A stretch of 64,000 nt of DNA from an uncultured Bacteroidia bacterium (GCA_902778105.1 CACYWN010000008.1:39487-103486); one strand, 5' to 3'; shown: positions 9,770-19,880, numbered from the stretch's first letter. Notes: generated from the sequence alone by a model not told the origin. Numbers and translations: made by a program.

Positions 9770-12391
9770 ATGAACGCCATCCTGTTATCCTTCCTCGTTG
9801 CTGCCGCCTCTCTCTGGCAGGTTTCGTACGACTCCCTGGGTATCCGCCGGCTGGTCGCCCCGTCGGACCCTTATGAAGCCAATCTCATCGAAGGCGGACG
9901 GTTGGGACAGGTCCTGGTGACCTACAAAGTGCAGGACGGCCTGTGGCAGACCCTCTCACCCTCCCGCCGGAAATGGGACGGGAAGGGGACGTATGTGGAC
10001 CGGGGGCTCGGAGACGCAATGGTCCTGACCCAGACTTTCACCGAGCGGGAGGACGGGTCCCTGCACTGGGACATCCTGCTGGAGAACAAGTGTCCCTTTT
10101 CCGTGTATGTGGGGGACCTGGCGGTGGGCATTCCCTGGAAAGGCGGCGGCGACGAGCCGGCCGAGATCTTCGAGCGCTCGTTCATCAAGCACGCTTTCGT
10201 GAGCGGCGACGCCTCTTTCTTCTATTTTACGCGTTACAGCGGGGAGGCGCCGTATGTGATGCTGATTCCGGACAAGGGCACCCCCCTGGAGTATTTCGGA
10301 AACGCCCAGCGGCAGTATATGGCCTATATCCGGTCGGCCAAAAGCGGGGCGGCCGAAACGCGCGGAACCTGGCGGCAGCCCCATACCGGAGACACCCTCG
10401 GGCCGGGGGAAAGCCGCCGTTACGGGTTCACCTACCGGGAGGCCGGCTCCTATCCGGAGATGCGGGATATCCTGTATGAGGCAGGATCCATTGACACCAA
10501 GATCGTTCCCGGAATGACCGTTCCAAGGGGGCAGAAAGCCGTTTTCGCCCTTCGGACGAAGAACGGGCCCGATTCCCTGAAAGCGGAGTTCCCCGACCGG
10601 ACCGTCCTCCGGCTGAAGGAACGCAGGGGCGATACAGCCCTGTACGAGGTTGAATTCCGGCGGCTGGGGGAGAATCTCGTCACGGTCTGGTTCGACGGCG
10701 GCCGCAAGACCTATCTGGAGTTTTTCTGCAGCCTTCCGCCGAAAGACCTGATCCTGAGGCGCAGTTCCTTCCTGGTGAACCACCAGCAGTTCCGGGATAC
10801 GGGCCGCTGGTATGACGGCCTGTACGGGGTTTACGACATGGCTGCCGGACAGCTCCGCGGCCCGGACAATCCCGATTATTTCGACGAGCGCCTCACCTAT
10901 TTCCTGGCGAGCGACGACCCCATCCTGGGGAAGGCCCCGTTCATCGCCTCCAAGAATGCGGTATGGCCGGACCGGGAGGAGATCGAGAGCCTGGAATACC
11001 ACCTGCAGCACTTCGTCTGGGGCGGCCTGCAGCGGACCGACCGGGAAACACCTTATGAATATGGTGTTTACGGAACGCCCAACTGGTATATCAACCGCCA
11101 TCAGGACCTGCGGGAAACCCAGACGGACTACAAGCTCGGGACGCTCCGTACCTGGCGCACCTACGATTATCCCCATGTGACGATGCTTTGGTGGGAGATG
11201 TACAAGGTGGCCCGGGACTATCCCGAGCTGGTTTCCTATGCACCGGCCGACACCTTGCTGGAGCGGGCTTACCGGACGGCCAGCGCCTTTTTCCGTTATC
11301 CGAAGGAGTTGCTGGGCGAGTATTATGAACCATTCAAGTGGGGGGACTACAACGAGCTGGTCATCCCCGACATCATCGACGAGCTGGAGAAGAAAGGCCG
11401 GCGGGAAGCCGCGCAGGAGCTTCGGGGGCAGTGGGAGCGGAAGTTCCATTATTTCGTGTATGAGGACCGCTATCCGTACCGCTCGGAATACGCCGCGGAC
11501 CGGACGGCCTTCGAATCCACCTATGCCCTAGCCCGTTACGGCCTCCGGAACGGGCTGGACCCGGTGGCGACCCGCGATTTCATGGAGCGGCAGCATTATG
11601 CCAATCTCGCCTGCCGCGGCGTCCTGGAGAACCAGTGGTTCCTGCTGGGCAGCGATTTCTTCCGGTCTTCCGACTGGAGCGCCATGAGTTACATGGCCCG
11701 GATGGGCGGCTGGTCCGTGCTGGATTACGGACTCCGTTATGCCGACGAGCCTTATGACTGGATCCGGCTGGGCTATGCCAGTTATCTGGATCCCTTCGGC
11801 CTGGTGAATGCCGGTGACCGGGAGTCGAACTATGGCTACTGGTATCCTGGAAAGGAAAAGGATGGCGCTATGGGTCAGGCATTTACGCCTACGAAATACG
11901 GCCGTGCCTGGATCGGGACGGAAGAGGGGCGTGGCCCCTGGCGCTACTGCGGGGAAGGAGACCTTGGGATGTGTGCCATCACCCGGACGGCGGCGACCAT
12001 CCTGGTCGACGACCCCCTGTTCGGCTGGACGCTGTATGGCGGGAACCTCACCGAAGGGAAGGATGCGTTCTCCTTCATTCCGGAGGACGGCGTGAGCCGG
12101 AGCCTCTATCTGGTGACGGACGACCGCCGCGTGGGAATCGCCATCGACCGGGGACACTGGTCGGCCGACACTCTGGTCTGCGTCCGGCGGGACCAGTCCC
12201 GGATGACGCTTCCCGTGGAGACCGGAGGAAAGGCCGTCACGCTCACCGTCGACCCGCTGCGGGAGGACATGCGCGCGCCCCTGGTCCGCGCCGCCGGAAA
12301 GCGGCTCCAGCCCCGGAAAGACCGCTACGGCCGATGGCTGTTCGACCTCCCCGCCGACGCGTCGGTGACGGTGGAGGTCCTGTTCCGATAG
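9770..12391 (+). CDS. Large secreted protein, DUF5695-like, function unknown
   Basis: 873 residues with a short hydrophobic N-terminus (NAILLSFLVAAASLW) that is probably a signal peptide. Residues about 1-310 look like a beta-sandwich. From about 330 the sequence becomes helical and aromatic-rich (SSFLVNHQQFRDTGRWYDG, YGVYGTPNWYINRH, LWWEMYKVARDYPE), like an (alpha/alpha)6 six-hairpin glycosidase barrel. The C-terminus returns to beta structure. From memory the overall pattern resembles DUF5695, but I could not test this. It could be a glycoside hydrolase or lyase lacking a family number. It is the last gene of the GH127-GH51-CotH-M61 run, separated by only 9 nt from M61, so its substrate is probably the same glycan or glycoprotein. 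Confidence 0.6.
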   Translation: MNAILLSFLVAAASLWQVSYDSLGIRRLVAPSDPYEANLIEGGRLGQVLVTYKVQDGLWQTLSPSRRKWDGKGTYVDRGLGDAMVLTQTFTEREDGSLHWDILLENKCPFSVYVGDLAVGIPWKGGGDEPAEIFERSFIKHAFVSGDASFFYFTRYSGEAPYVMLIPDKGTPLEYFGNAQRQYMAYIRSAKSGAAETRGTWRQPHTGDTLGPGESRRYGFTYREAGSYPEMRDILYEAGSIDTKIVPGMTVPRGQKAVFALRTKNGPDSLKAEFPDRTVLRLKERRGDTALYEVEFRRLGENLVTVWFDGGRKTYLEFFCSLPPKDLILRRSSFLVNHQQFRDTGRWYDGLYGVYDMAAGQLRGPDNPDYFDERLTYFLASDDPILGKAPFIASKNAVWPDREEIESLEYHLQHFVWGGLQRTDRETPYEYGVYGTPNWYINRHQDLRETQTDYKLGTLRTWRTYDYPHVTMLWWEMYKVARDYPELVSYAPADTLLERAYRTASAFFRYPKELLGEYYEPFKWGDYNELVIPDIIDELEKKGRREAAQELRGQWERKFHYFVYEDRYPYRSEYAADRTAFESTYALARYGLRNGLDPVATRDFMERQHYANLACRGVLENQWFLLGSDFFRSSDWSAMSYMARMGGWSVLDYGLRYADEPYDWIRLGYASYLDPFGLVNAGDRESNYGYWYPGKEKDGAMGQAFTPTKYGRAWIGTEEGRGPWRYCGEGDLGMCAITRTAATILVDDPLFGWTLYGGNLTEGKDAFSFIPEDGVSRSLYLVTDDRRVGIAIDRGHWSADTLVCVRRDQSRMTLPVETGGKAVTLTVDPLREDMRAPLVRAAGKRLQPRKDRYGRWLFDLPADASVTVEVLFR

Positions 12392-12501
12392 ACAGAACCG
12401 GAGATTCTTGCTTTACGGGGCCTTCAGGCGGCATTTTTGGAGAAATTTCATAATAAAATAGACCTTTTTTACAAAAAAATTGGGGGTTGTTTTGCAATTT
12501 T

Positions 12502-12535
12502 GGACCGAAACCAACGGTCCATTTTTTATTTTTTT
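12502..12535 (+). terminator. Intrinsic terminator or leader attenuator before susC
   Basis: GGACCG, a 7-nt loop and CGGTCC are followed by a T-rich tract to 12535. It lies 110 nt after the previous stop and 28 nt before the susC ATG, so it could end the upstream run or act as an attenuator. A near-match -7 box (CAATTTTG, 12495-12502) overlaps its left arm. Confidence 0.5.
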
Positions 12536-12563
12536 GCGACCAACCACTAATCTAACTATTATA

Positions 12564-15500
12564 ATGAAAAGCATTAAAAGTTGTCTCCTTTCCCTCGCCG
12601 TCCTGGTTGCGGCCATCCCTGCCATGGCGCAGCAGACGGAGGTGAGGGGAACGGTCACCGACCCTGCGGGGGAACCCCTGGTCGGTGTCACCGTCATGGC
12701 GGATGCCACGCACGCGACCATTACGGCAGCGAACGGCACCTACTCCCTGCGCGTTCCTTCGAACGCGGTTCTCACATTCTCTTCCATCGGCTACAAGACC
12801 GTGGAGGAAGCGGTCGACGGCCGTACCCTCATCAACGTGGTCCTCACCGAGGACGCGGAGTACCTCGATGAAATCGTCGTCGTCGGCTACGGTGTCCAGA
12901 AGAAGGCCACCCTCACGGGTTCCATCTCCGCCGTCAACGGCGAGGAACTCAAGAAGGTCTCCACCGCCAATCTCTCCAACACCCTGGCCGGCAAGACGGC
13001 CGGCGTCATCGCCAACATGCGTTCCGGCGAGCCGGGCGAGGATGACGCCGTGATCCTCATCCGCGGTAAGGGCACCCTCGGCGACACCAGCCCGCTCATC
13101 GTGGTGGACGGCATCGCCGACCGTGACTTCTCCCGCCTGAACCCCGAGGACATCGAGAGCATTTCCATCCTGAAGGATGCTTCCGCCGCCATTTACGGCG
13201 CCCGCGCCGCGAACGGCGTCATCCTCGTGACCACCAAGCGCGGAGCGGAAGGAAAGGTCCGGGTGAGCTACAACGGCAGCTACACCCTTTCCCAGCCGAC
13301 CCGCGTTCCCAAGATGCTGAACGCTTATCAGTACGGCACCTATGTGAATGAGTATGACGCCCAGGAGCGTCACGCCCAGGCCGGCCAGACCTACACGGAG
13401 GAAGTGTTGAACCACTATCTCACCGGGGACGATCCGGTCAATTACCCGAGCGCCGACTGGTGGGGCGAGACCACCAAGAAGTGGGCCGGAAAGACCCAGC
13501 ACAGCGTTTCCCTGAGCGGCGGTTCCGACCGGGTCTCCTTCTACACCTCCGCCCAGTACATGACCCAGGATGCCATCTACAAGAACAGCGCGTACGGGTA
13601 CAATCAGTACCAGTTCGTCACGAACGTGGACGCCAAACTCAACAAATCCATCCGGATGTCCCTCGACATCCTGGGCAGGCAGGAGAACCGCAAGCGGGGC
13701 AACTCCTCCACGGATTACCTGTTCACCTATTTCCTGACCACGTTCCCGGGCTCGGCTCCCTATTATCCCAACGGGCTGCCGCGCGTCGGCTATGACGGCC
13801 TCACGAACAACGCCGCCATCATGATGACGGATGCCCCGGGCCACAGCAACACCGTCCGGAACATCCTCACCCTGAAGCCGCTCCTGCACATCGACCTGGA
13901 TGTCCTGACCCCGGGCCTGTACCTGGAAGGATACGCCGCCTTGGACATGATGTTCTCGAATACCAAGTCCATGGGCCAGCCCTTCGACCTGTACCAGTAC
14001 GACCGCGCCGCCAACGAGTATGTCAATCGTCACGACGACACGGGTGTCATCTGGGTGGACAATTCCGCGTCCAACTCCAGGACGGTCACGCTGAATGGAC
14101 GGATCGGCTATCGCCGGACGTTCGCGGACCATCACCATGTCGATGCCTTCGCCGCCTACGAGCAGATGAAGTACGATTTCAGCTACATGTCCGCTTCCCG
14201 GACGAATTACCTTTCCGCGGCCATTCCCGAACTGTTCGCCGGCTCCGCCAAGCCCGAGGACAAGGACAACACCGGTTACTCCAACGCCGAGGCCCGCGTG
14301 AACTTCTTCGGCCGCGTGAACTACGACTACAAGGAGAAATACCTGGCTGAACTCACCTGGCGCTACGATGGTTCCATGAATTTCGCGCCCGGTCACCGCT
14401 GGGGTTTCTTCCCCGGTGTCTCCGCCGGCTGGGTCCTCTCCGAAGAGGACTTCTGGGAGCCCCTGAAGGGCACGGTGAGCTTCTTCAAGCTCAAGGGATC
14501 CTGGGGTATGATGGGTAACGACAATGTCGCAGCCTACCAGTACATGACCCAGTACCAGTTCACAAATTACGCCCCGTTCTTCGACGGTTCTCCGGTCCAG
14601 GGCTTCGAGAAAGTCCGCACCGCGAATCCGGATATCACCTGGGAGAAGGCCACGACCTACAATGTGGGTCTTGTCGCCGGATTCCTGGGCGGCAAATACA
14701 CCCTGGAGGCCGATTATTTCCTGTCGAACCGCCGGGACATCCTCATCACCCGCAACGCTTCCATCCCGACGTACTCGGGCCTGACCCTTCCGCAGGAGAA
14801 CCTTGGAAAGGTGCGGAACCAGGGCTTCGAGCTCGTCGGCACCTACCGGGACAAGGCGGGGGACTTTGAATGGGGCGTGACGGGCAACGTCACGTATGCC
14901 CGCAACAAGATCATCTACATGGATGAGGCCGCCGACACGCCCGACTGGCAGCGCCGCGAAGGCTATCCCATTGACAGCCAGCTCCTGTACGACGCTGTGA
15001 AGATCTACCAGACCGACGCCGAGGCCGCCGGTACCGTCCGGGTGGATGAAACGGTGGGCGCCGGTGACCTGATGTATGTGAACATGGATGGAAACGACGT
15101 GATCGATGCCAACGACCGCATCCGCATCTTCGACACCGCCACCCCGCGCCTGATGTACGGCCTGACGCTCAATGCCGCCTGGAAGGGCATCGACGTAAAC
15201 TGCTTCTTCCAGGGACAGGGACTGTCCAAGCGCCTGGTGATGCCCACGATGAACATGCCCGTGGACTTCTACGAAGGCCGCTGGATCGATTCCGACGCCT
15301 CCACCCATGCGGACGCCCGCTGGCCGCGCGCCCTCATCAAGCAGACCTACACCGACAAGTGGAACGGCCTGAGCAGCACCTGGTGGCTCCGGGATGCGTC
15401 CTTCCTGCGCCTGAAGTCCCTCGAAATCGGGTACACCTTCCCCAAGGACCTTGTCCGCCGCATCAACGTGGAGAATCTCCGGCTCTATGTGAACGGAAGC

Positions 15501-15644
15501 AACCTCTTCACCATCGACAAGTTCAAGGTCGCGGACCCGGAGGTGGGCTATGTCAGCTCCAACGACCGGTTCTCCGTCAGCAACCCTATCCTCGGCTATC
15601 CGCTCCAGCGGATGATCAACTTCGGCGTGAACCTCACTTTCTAA
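12564..15644 (+). CDS. SusC-family TonB-dependent receptor
   Basis: 1026 residues from the ATG at 12564, which opens a signal peptide (MKSIKSCLLSLAVLVAAIPA). The frame is open further upstream, but that stretch is the AT-rich leader. After the signal come a carboxypeptidase-D-like regulatory domain (TEVRGTVTDPAGEPLVGVTV), the TonB box region (LDEIVVVGYGVQKK), the plug (IRGKGTLGDTSPLIVVDGI) and a 22-strand barrel ending FGVNLTF. SusC proteins form the outer-membrane channel of a bipartite importer with the SusD encoded directly downstream. The final strand ends exactly at the C-terminus, in contrast to the second SusC in this window, which carries an extension. The substrate is unknown; the GH27 gene behind it suggests alpha-galactosylated material. 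Confidence 0.95.
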   Translation: MKSIKSCLLSLAVLVAAIPAMAQQTEVRGTVTDPAGEPLVGVTVMADATHATITAANGTYSLRVPSNAVLTFSSIGYKTVEEAVDGRTLINVVLTEDAEYLDEIVVVGYGVQKKATLTGSISAVNGEELKKVSTANLSNTLAGKTAGVIANMRSGEPGEDDAVILIRGKGTLGDTSPLIVVDGIADRDFSRLNPEDIESISILKDASAAIYGARAANGVILVTTKRGAEGKVRVSYNGSYTLSQPTRVPKMLNAYQYGTYVNEYDAQERHAQAGQTYTEEVLNHYLTGDDPVNYPSADWWGETTKKWAGKTQHSVSLSGGSDRVSFYTSAQYMTQDAIYKNSAYGYNQYQFVTNVDAKLNKSIRMSLDILGRQENRKRGNSSTDYLFTYFLTTFPGSAPYYPNGLPRVGYDGLTNNAAIMMTDAPGHSNTVRNILTLKPLLHIDLDVLTPGLYLEGYAALDMMFSNTKSMGQPFDLYQYDRAANEYVNRHDDTGVIWVDNSASNSRTVTLNGRIGYRRTFADHHHVDAFAAYEQMKYDFSYMSASRTNYLSAAIPELFAGSAKPEDKDNTGYSNAEARVNFFGRVNYDYKEKYLAELTWRYDGSMNFAPGHRWGFFPGVSAGWVLSEEDFWEPLKGTVSFFKLKGSWGMMGNDNVAAYQYMTQYQFTNYAPFFDGSPVQGFEKVRTANPDITWEKATTYNVGLVAGFLGGKYTLEADYFLSNRRDILITRNASIPTYSGLTLPQENLGKVRNQGFELVGTYRDKAGDFEWGVTGNVTYARNKIIYMDEAADTPDWQRREGYPIDSQLLYDAVKIYQTDAEAAGTVRVDETVGAGDLMYVNMDGNDVIDANDRIRIFDTATPRLMYGLTLNAAWKGIDVNCFFQGQGLSKRLVMPTMNMPVDFYEGRWIDSDASTHADARWPRALIKQTYTDKWNGLSSTWWLRDASFLRLKSLEIGYTFPKDLVRRINVENLRLYVNGSNLFTIDKFKVADPEVGYVSSNDRFSVSNPILGYPLQRMINFGVNLTF

Positions 15645-15657
15645 AATGGATCCGATC

Positions 15658-17361
15658 ATGAAAAAGATATTCAACTATATGCTGGTGGCCCTTGCGGCCC
15701 TTTCCCTCGGTTCCTGCACGAGTCTCCTGGACCAGGAACCGCTGGATTCCTTCACGGACGAGGCGGTCTGGGGCGACCTTTCCCTGGCCGAGACCTACCT
15801 GAACGCCCAGTACAGCTGCAACGGACTGCGGGGCGAGAATTCCAAGAACGTCCGCTATGCCTGCTTCATCGACGAGCTTTTCCACAAGCACGGTTATGGA
15901 ACGGCCAACACCACCCATACCGAGTATACCCCTTCCCAGCCGTACATCTGGTACTATGAGGAAGGATGGCGTCCCTGGAACACCTTCTACGGAAATATCT
16001 CCCGGGTGAACCTGTTCCTTGAGAATATCGACGGGGTCCCTGCCGAGGGCGAGGAAAACGTGGCCAAACGGAACCGGATGAAGGGCGAGGGGCTCTTCCT
16101 GCGTGCCTGGAACTACCACATGCTGTACGCCATCTATGGCCGGGTTGTGCTGGTGGACCATGTCTATGACCTGGACGCCACCTTCGACGAAGGCCTGTCC
16201 GAGATGGACGACGTCGCTGATTTCATCCTGAAGGACCTGGATGCCGCCATCGGCCTGCTTCCCCTGGAGAACGAAGCCGGCCGCGCCACGAAGGGCGCCG
16301 CGATGGCCCTGAAAGCCCGTGTGCTCCTGTACAAGGCCTCCCCGCTGTTCGGAACACCGTCCACCGCTAAATGGCAGGCTGCGTCCGACGCTGCCAAGGC
16401 CGTCATCGACCTCGGCCTGTATGAGCTTGCCCCGGTCGAGGGTTGGGAGGACTACGCCGCCCTCTTCTATGACAACGACAATCCCGAAGGGATCTGGGTC
16501 AAGCACTACGACCCCAACCATCCGGATGCGTGGGACGATCCCGAGTCCACCACGATGGGTGTCGTGCACACCGTTCCCCCGGGACCGGGCAACCTGTATG
16601 AAGGCTGGGGCACCTTCGATGTGACCCAGAACCTCATCGACAAGATCCAGATGGCCGACGGCACGCCGTATGTGAAGCCCTCCGGCGTTACGACGGAGAA
16701 TCCCTGGGAAGGCCGTGAAATCCGCCTGAAAGCCAACATCCTCTGCGACGGCGACCTCTGGGGTTATGCCGACGACCAGCGCGAGGTGGAAGTGTTCCTC
16801 GGCAGCGACGACTCGGTGGTCCCCGGCAAGGACAGCTCGGAGGGCGAAAACTGGTGGAACGCCTCCAACACCGGCTATTCCATGCGCAAAGGCATGGACC
16901 CGGACTATGACATGTACGGCACCACCCAGATGGACTGGCCCTGGTTCTATTTCCGTCTCTCCGAAATGTACCTGGACTATGCCGAATGCCAGATCGAGCT
17001 CGGGAACAACACCGAGGCCGCCAAGTACATCAACAAGATCCGCAACCGCGCCCTTCTTCCGGACTTCACCGGCGACATCCGGGCCGCCTACCGCTACGAG
17101 CGCCAGATGGAGCTGATGTTCGAGGGTCAGTGGTGGTTTGACAAGCGCCGCTGGAAGGAGATGGACCACGAATACAACGACGGCCCCATCCTGGGCGTGT
17201 CCGTCACCAAGTATCCCGACGGTCACAAGACCTATGACCAGAACAATGTCATCGACCAGCGCGTCTGGCACGGAGATGCGTTCTACTTCTATCCCATCCC
17301 CCAGGATGAGTTGAACAAGTCGGCGAAACTCAAGGAACAGTACAAGACATATCCATTCTAA
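15658..17361 (+). CDS. SusD/RagB-family substrate-binding lipoprotein
   Basis: 567 residues from the ATG at 15658; an in-frame ATG at 15646 would add only four residues before a clear lipoprotein signal (MKKIFNYMLVALAALSLGSC). N-terminal helices include LDQEPLDSFTDEAVWGD and the typical RRWKEMDHEYN region comes near the C-terminus. The C-terminal YFYPIPQDELNKS is the family's closing motif. SusD forms the lid over the SusC channel and binds the substrate at the cell surface. It sits 13 nt after SusC and 5 nt before the GH27 fusion gene, so the three are one transcriptional unit. Confidence 0.94.
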   Translation: MKKIFNYMLVALAALSLGSCTSLLDQEPLDSFTDEAVWGDLSLAETYLNAQYSCNGLRGENSKNVRYACFIDELFHKHGYGTANTTHTEYTPSQPYIWYYEEGWRPWNTFYGNISRVNLFLENIDGVPAEGEENVAKRNRMKGEGLFLRAWNYHMLYAIYGRVVLVDHVYDLDATFDEGLSEMDDVADFILKDLDAAIGLLPLENEAGRATKGAAMALKARVLLYKASPLFGTPSTAKWQAASDAAKAVIDLGLYELAPVEGWEDYAALFYDNDNPEGIWVKHYDPNHPDAWDDPESTTMGVVHTVPPGPGNLYEGWGTFDVTQNLIDKIQMADGTPYVKPSGVTTENPWEGREIRLKANILCDGDLWGYADDQREVEVFLGSDDSVVPGKDSSEGENWWNASNTGYSMRKGMDPDYDMYGTTQMDWPWFYFRLSEMYLDYAECQIELGNNTEAAKYINKIRNRALLPDFTGDIRAAYRYERQMELMFEGQWWFDKRRWKEMDHEYNDGPILGVSVTKYPDGHKTYDQNNVIDQRVWHGDAFYFYPIPQDELNKSAKLKEQYKTYPF

Positions 17362-17366
17362 CAGTT

Positions 17367-19859
17367 ATGATATTGTCCAAACGAATCTTAACCGCCGCGG
17401 CCGCACTGCTTCTGTGCGGCCCCGGCCTTTTCGCACAGGCCCCGCAGAAGCCGGAACCCCTTTCGGATTCCTTGTACCGGAGCCTGGCGGCGACCCCGCC
17501 GATGGGCTGGAACAGCTGGAACAAGTTCGGCTGCAATGTGAGCGAGAAGCTCATCAAGGAGATGGCCGACGCCATGGCCGCCTCCGGGATGGCCGACGCC
17601 GGCTACGAGTACATCGTCATCGACGACTGCTGGCAGGTGGAACGCGATGCCGACGGAAACATCGTCCCCGACCCCGAGCGCTTCCCTTCCGGGATGAAGG
17701 CCCTTGCGGACTACATCCATGACCTGGGCCTGAAGTTCGGTGTCTATTCCTGTGCCGGTTCCCTGACCTGTCAGGGCCGTCCCGGCAGCAAGGGCCACCA
17801 GTTCCAGGACGCCCTCCAGTATGCGAAATGGGGCGTGGACTATCTGAAATACGACTGGTGCTCCAATGACGGCCAGAACGCCAAGGCCGCCTACCAGACC
17901 ATGGCGGAGGCCATCAAGGCCAGCGGTCACCCGATCGTCCTCTCCATCTGCGAATGGGGCGAGAACAAGCCCTGGGAGTGGGGCGAGGGCATCGGCCACC
18001 TGTGGCGGGTCACCCCGGACATCCGCGCCTGCTACGACTGTGCCTTCGACTGGGGCGGCGTGGGCGTGCTCCAGTGCATCGACGCCGATGCGGACCTGTA
18101 TCCCTATGCCGGTCCCGGCCATTGGAACGACGCCGAGATGCTGGAAGTCGGCAACGGCGAGCTCACCTGGGACGAAAGCGTGACGCATTTCTCCATGTGG
18201 TGCATGCTGGCCGCTCCGCTGATGTCGGGGAACGACCTTCGCGAGATGGATTACAAGACCCTCCAGATCCTCACCAACAAGGAGGTCATCGCCGTGAACC
18301 AGGACCCGCTGGGCAAGCAGGGCATCCGCTTCATGGATATGGGCGACCAGGAAATCTGGGCGAAGCCCCTCGCGAACGGCGAGATCGCCGTCTGCTTCCT
18401 CAACCGGAGCTCTTCCGTGTGGAACCTGGACTACAACTGGCTGAACCAGACGATGTACTTCGCCCGGGACATCAACTTCCGGAAGAAGGAGTACACCGTC
18501 CGCGACCTCTGGGCCCACAAGGACCTCGGAACCAGCAAGGACCGCCTCAAGGCCGCCATTCCCGGCCACGGTGTGCTGATGGTGCGCCTGAGCCCCAAGA
18601 AGGCCGATCCGGTGGCCCTTCCCAAGGGCAAGGCCATCTACATCGGCGAAGAGGAGCGGAACATGGACTGGAACGATCCGGAAAGCAAGTGGAGCTACCA
18701 CCGGATGTACTGCACCCCGAACGTGGCAATCTTCTGGGAGAAAGGCTTCGGGGACGACCCGGCCAAGGCCCCGCAGTGCGACGGTCACGATATGACCTGG
18801 GACCTGCCGAACCTGGCCGCCAAGCTGGAGGAATTCTACAAGGTCTATGCAAACGACATGAAATTCATCCTCCCCGGCTCCAAGGCCGAAAAGTACCGGA
18901 TGAACTGCTATGTCCTCTACGAGTACAAGGACGAGACGGCCTACGGCGGCTGCGTGGATGACGTCATCGGCGGCCTGTGGCTGACGCCCGGACGGATCCG
19001 CCGGACGGACGAACTCAATGTCGTGGCCCACGAACTGGGACACTGCTTCCAGACCCAGATCATGTGCGACGGGAAGGGAGAGTCCGGAGGCGGCGGCCTG
19101 TACGAGATGGCCGCCCAGTGGATGCTCTGGCAGGTGAACCCGAACTGGCAGACCAGCGAGAAGTACCATTGGGATGCCTGGAACACATTGACCCACAAGG
19201 CTTTCATGGCCGGCGAGAATATGTATCACAGCCCCTATGTGCTGGAATACTGGAGCACGAAGCATGGCATCACCGTGATCGCCGACCTTTTCCGTGCCGG
19301 CAAGCGCGGAGAGGATCCCGTCCAGATCTACAAGCGGATGTTCAACCTGTCGCAGGAACAGTTCAACGCGGAGATGTTCGACGCCTGCCGCCATTTCGTG
19401 AACTGGGACTTCGACCGGGTCTGGAAGGAAAGCCGCCCCTATGCCTGCAAGAACGTGACGGCCCTGACTCCGCTCGGTGACGGATGGATGCGGGTCGCCG
19501 CGTCCAACTGTCCGGAAAACTACGGCTTCAACGCCGTGCCGATGCCCGTTCCCGCTGTCGGGAAAACGGTGACCGTGGACTTCCGTGGAGAGGCCGGGGC
19601 CGAAGGCTTCTCGGCCGTGAACACGGACAAGGCCGGCTGGCGCTACGGTTTCGTCGCTGTCGGGAAGGACGGGAAGTCGGTTTACTCAGACATGCATTCC
19701 GAGGTGAACGGCACGGTCTCCTACACGGCCGACAGGGAACTGACCCACCTCTATCTCGTGGTGATGGGTGCGCCGGCGGAGCACTGGCCGAATCCTTCGG
19801 GCTGGCGCAGGAATCCAGAGCCGGCCGCCCAGTGGCCCTATAGCATTCGGATTCGTTGA
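17367..19859 (+). CDS. GH27 alpha-galactosidase fused to a C-terminal zincin (DUF6055-like) domain
   Basis: 830 residues with a signal peptide ending LFAQ. Residues about 38-410 are a GH27 barrel plus C-terminal beta domain: TPPMGWNSWNKFGC, IDDCWQ, nucleophile D163 in YLKYDWC and acid/base D218 in WRVTPDIRA. A typical bacterial GH27 would end near here. Residues about 425-700 are a separate putative zinc-peptidase domain with VAHELGHCFQTQ (H555, E556, H559). It aligns by eye with the protein at 29586-31628 (IFWEKGFGD against IFWDKDFGD; VAHELGH against VAHEIGH; YEMAAQW against WEQTAQW). The last 130 residues are a beta-rich module. One polypeptide may therefore remove alpha-galactose and bind or cut the protein carrying it. 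DUF6055 is named from memory; peptidase activity is inferred from the motif. Confidence 0.88.
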   Translation: MILSKRILTAAAALLLCGPGLFAQAPQKPEPLSDSLYRSLAATPPMGWNSWNKFGCNVSEKLIKEMADAMAASGMADAGYEYIVIDDCWQVERDADGNIVPDPERFPSGMKALADYIHDLGLKFGVYSCAGSLTCQGRPGSKGHQFQDALQYAKWGVDYLKYDWCSNDGQNAKAAYQTMAEAIKASGHPIVLSICEWGENKPWEWGEGIGHLWRVTPDIRACYDCAFDWGGVGVLQCIDADADLYPYAGPGHWNDAEMLEVGNGELTWDESVTHFSMWCMLAAPLMSGNDLREMDYKTLQILTNKEVIAVNQDPLGKQGIRFMDMGDQEIWAKPLANGEIAVCFLNRSSSVWNLDYNWLNQTMYFARDINFRKKEYTVRDLWAHKDLGTSKDRLKAAIPGHGVLMVRLSPKKADPVALPKGKAIYIGEEERNMDWNDPESKWSYHRMYCTPNVAIFWEKGFGDDPAKAPQCDGHDMTWDLPNLAAKLEEFYKVYANDMKFILPGSKAEKYRMNCYVLYEYKDETAYGGCVDDVIGGLWLTPGRIRRTDELNVVAHELGHCFQTQIMCDGKGESGGGGLYEMAAQWMLWQVNPNWQTSEKYHWDAWNTLTHKAFMAGENMYHSPYVLEYWSTKHGITVIADLFRAGKRGEDPVQIYKRMFNLSQEQFNAEMFDACRHFVNWDFDRVWKESRPYACKNVTALTPLGDGWMRVAASNCPENYGFNAVPMPVPAVGKTVTVDFRGEAGAEGFSAVNTDKAGWRYGFVAVGKDGKSVYSDMHSEVNGTVSYTADRELTHLYLVVMGAPAEHWPNPSGWRRNPEPAAQWPYSIRIR

Positions 19860-19880
19860 TACGGTTGGTTCTGAATGGTG

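Noticed and set aside
1942-15674. Very long antisense reading frames (for example 1942-4050, 4752-6386, 6338-9604 and 12552-15674 on the minus strand)
   Set aside because: They lie opposite well-identified genes, have His/Val/Gly/Arg-rich composition without domains, and arise because high GC at third positions removes stop codons on the other strand.
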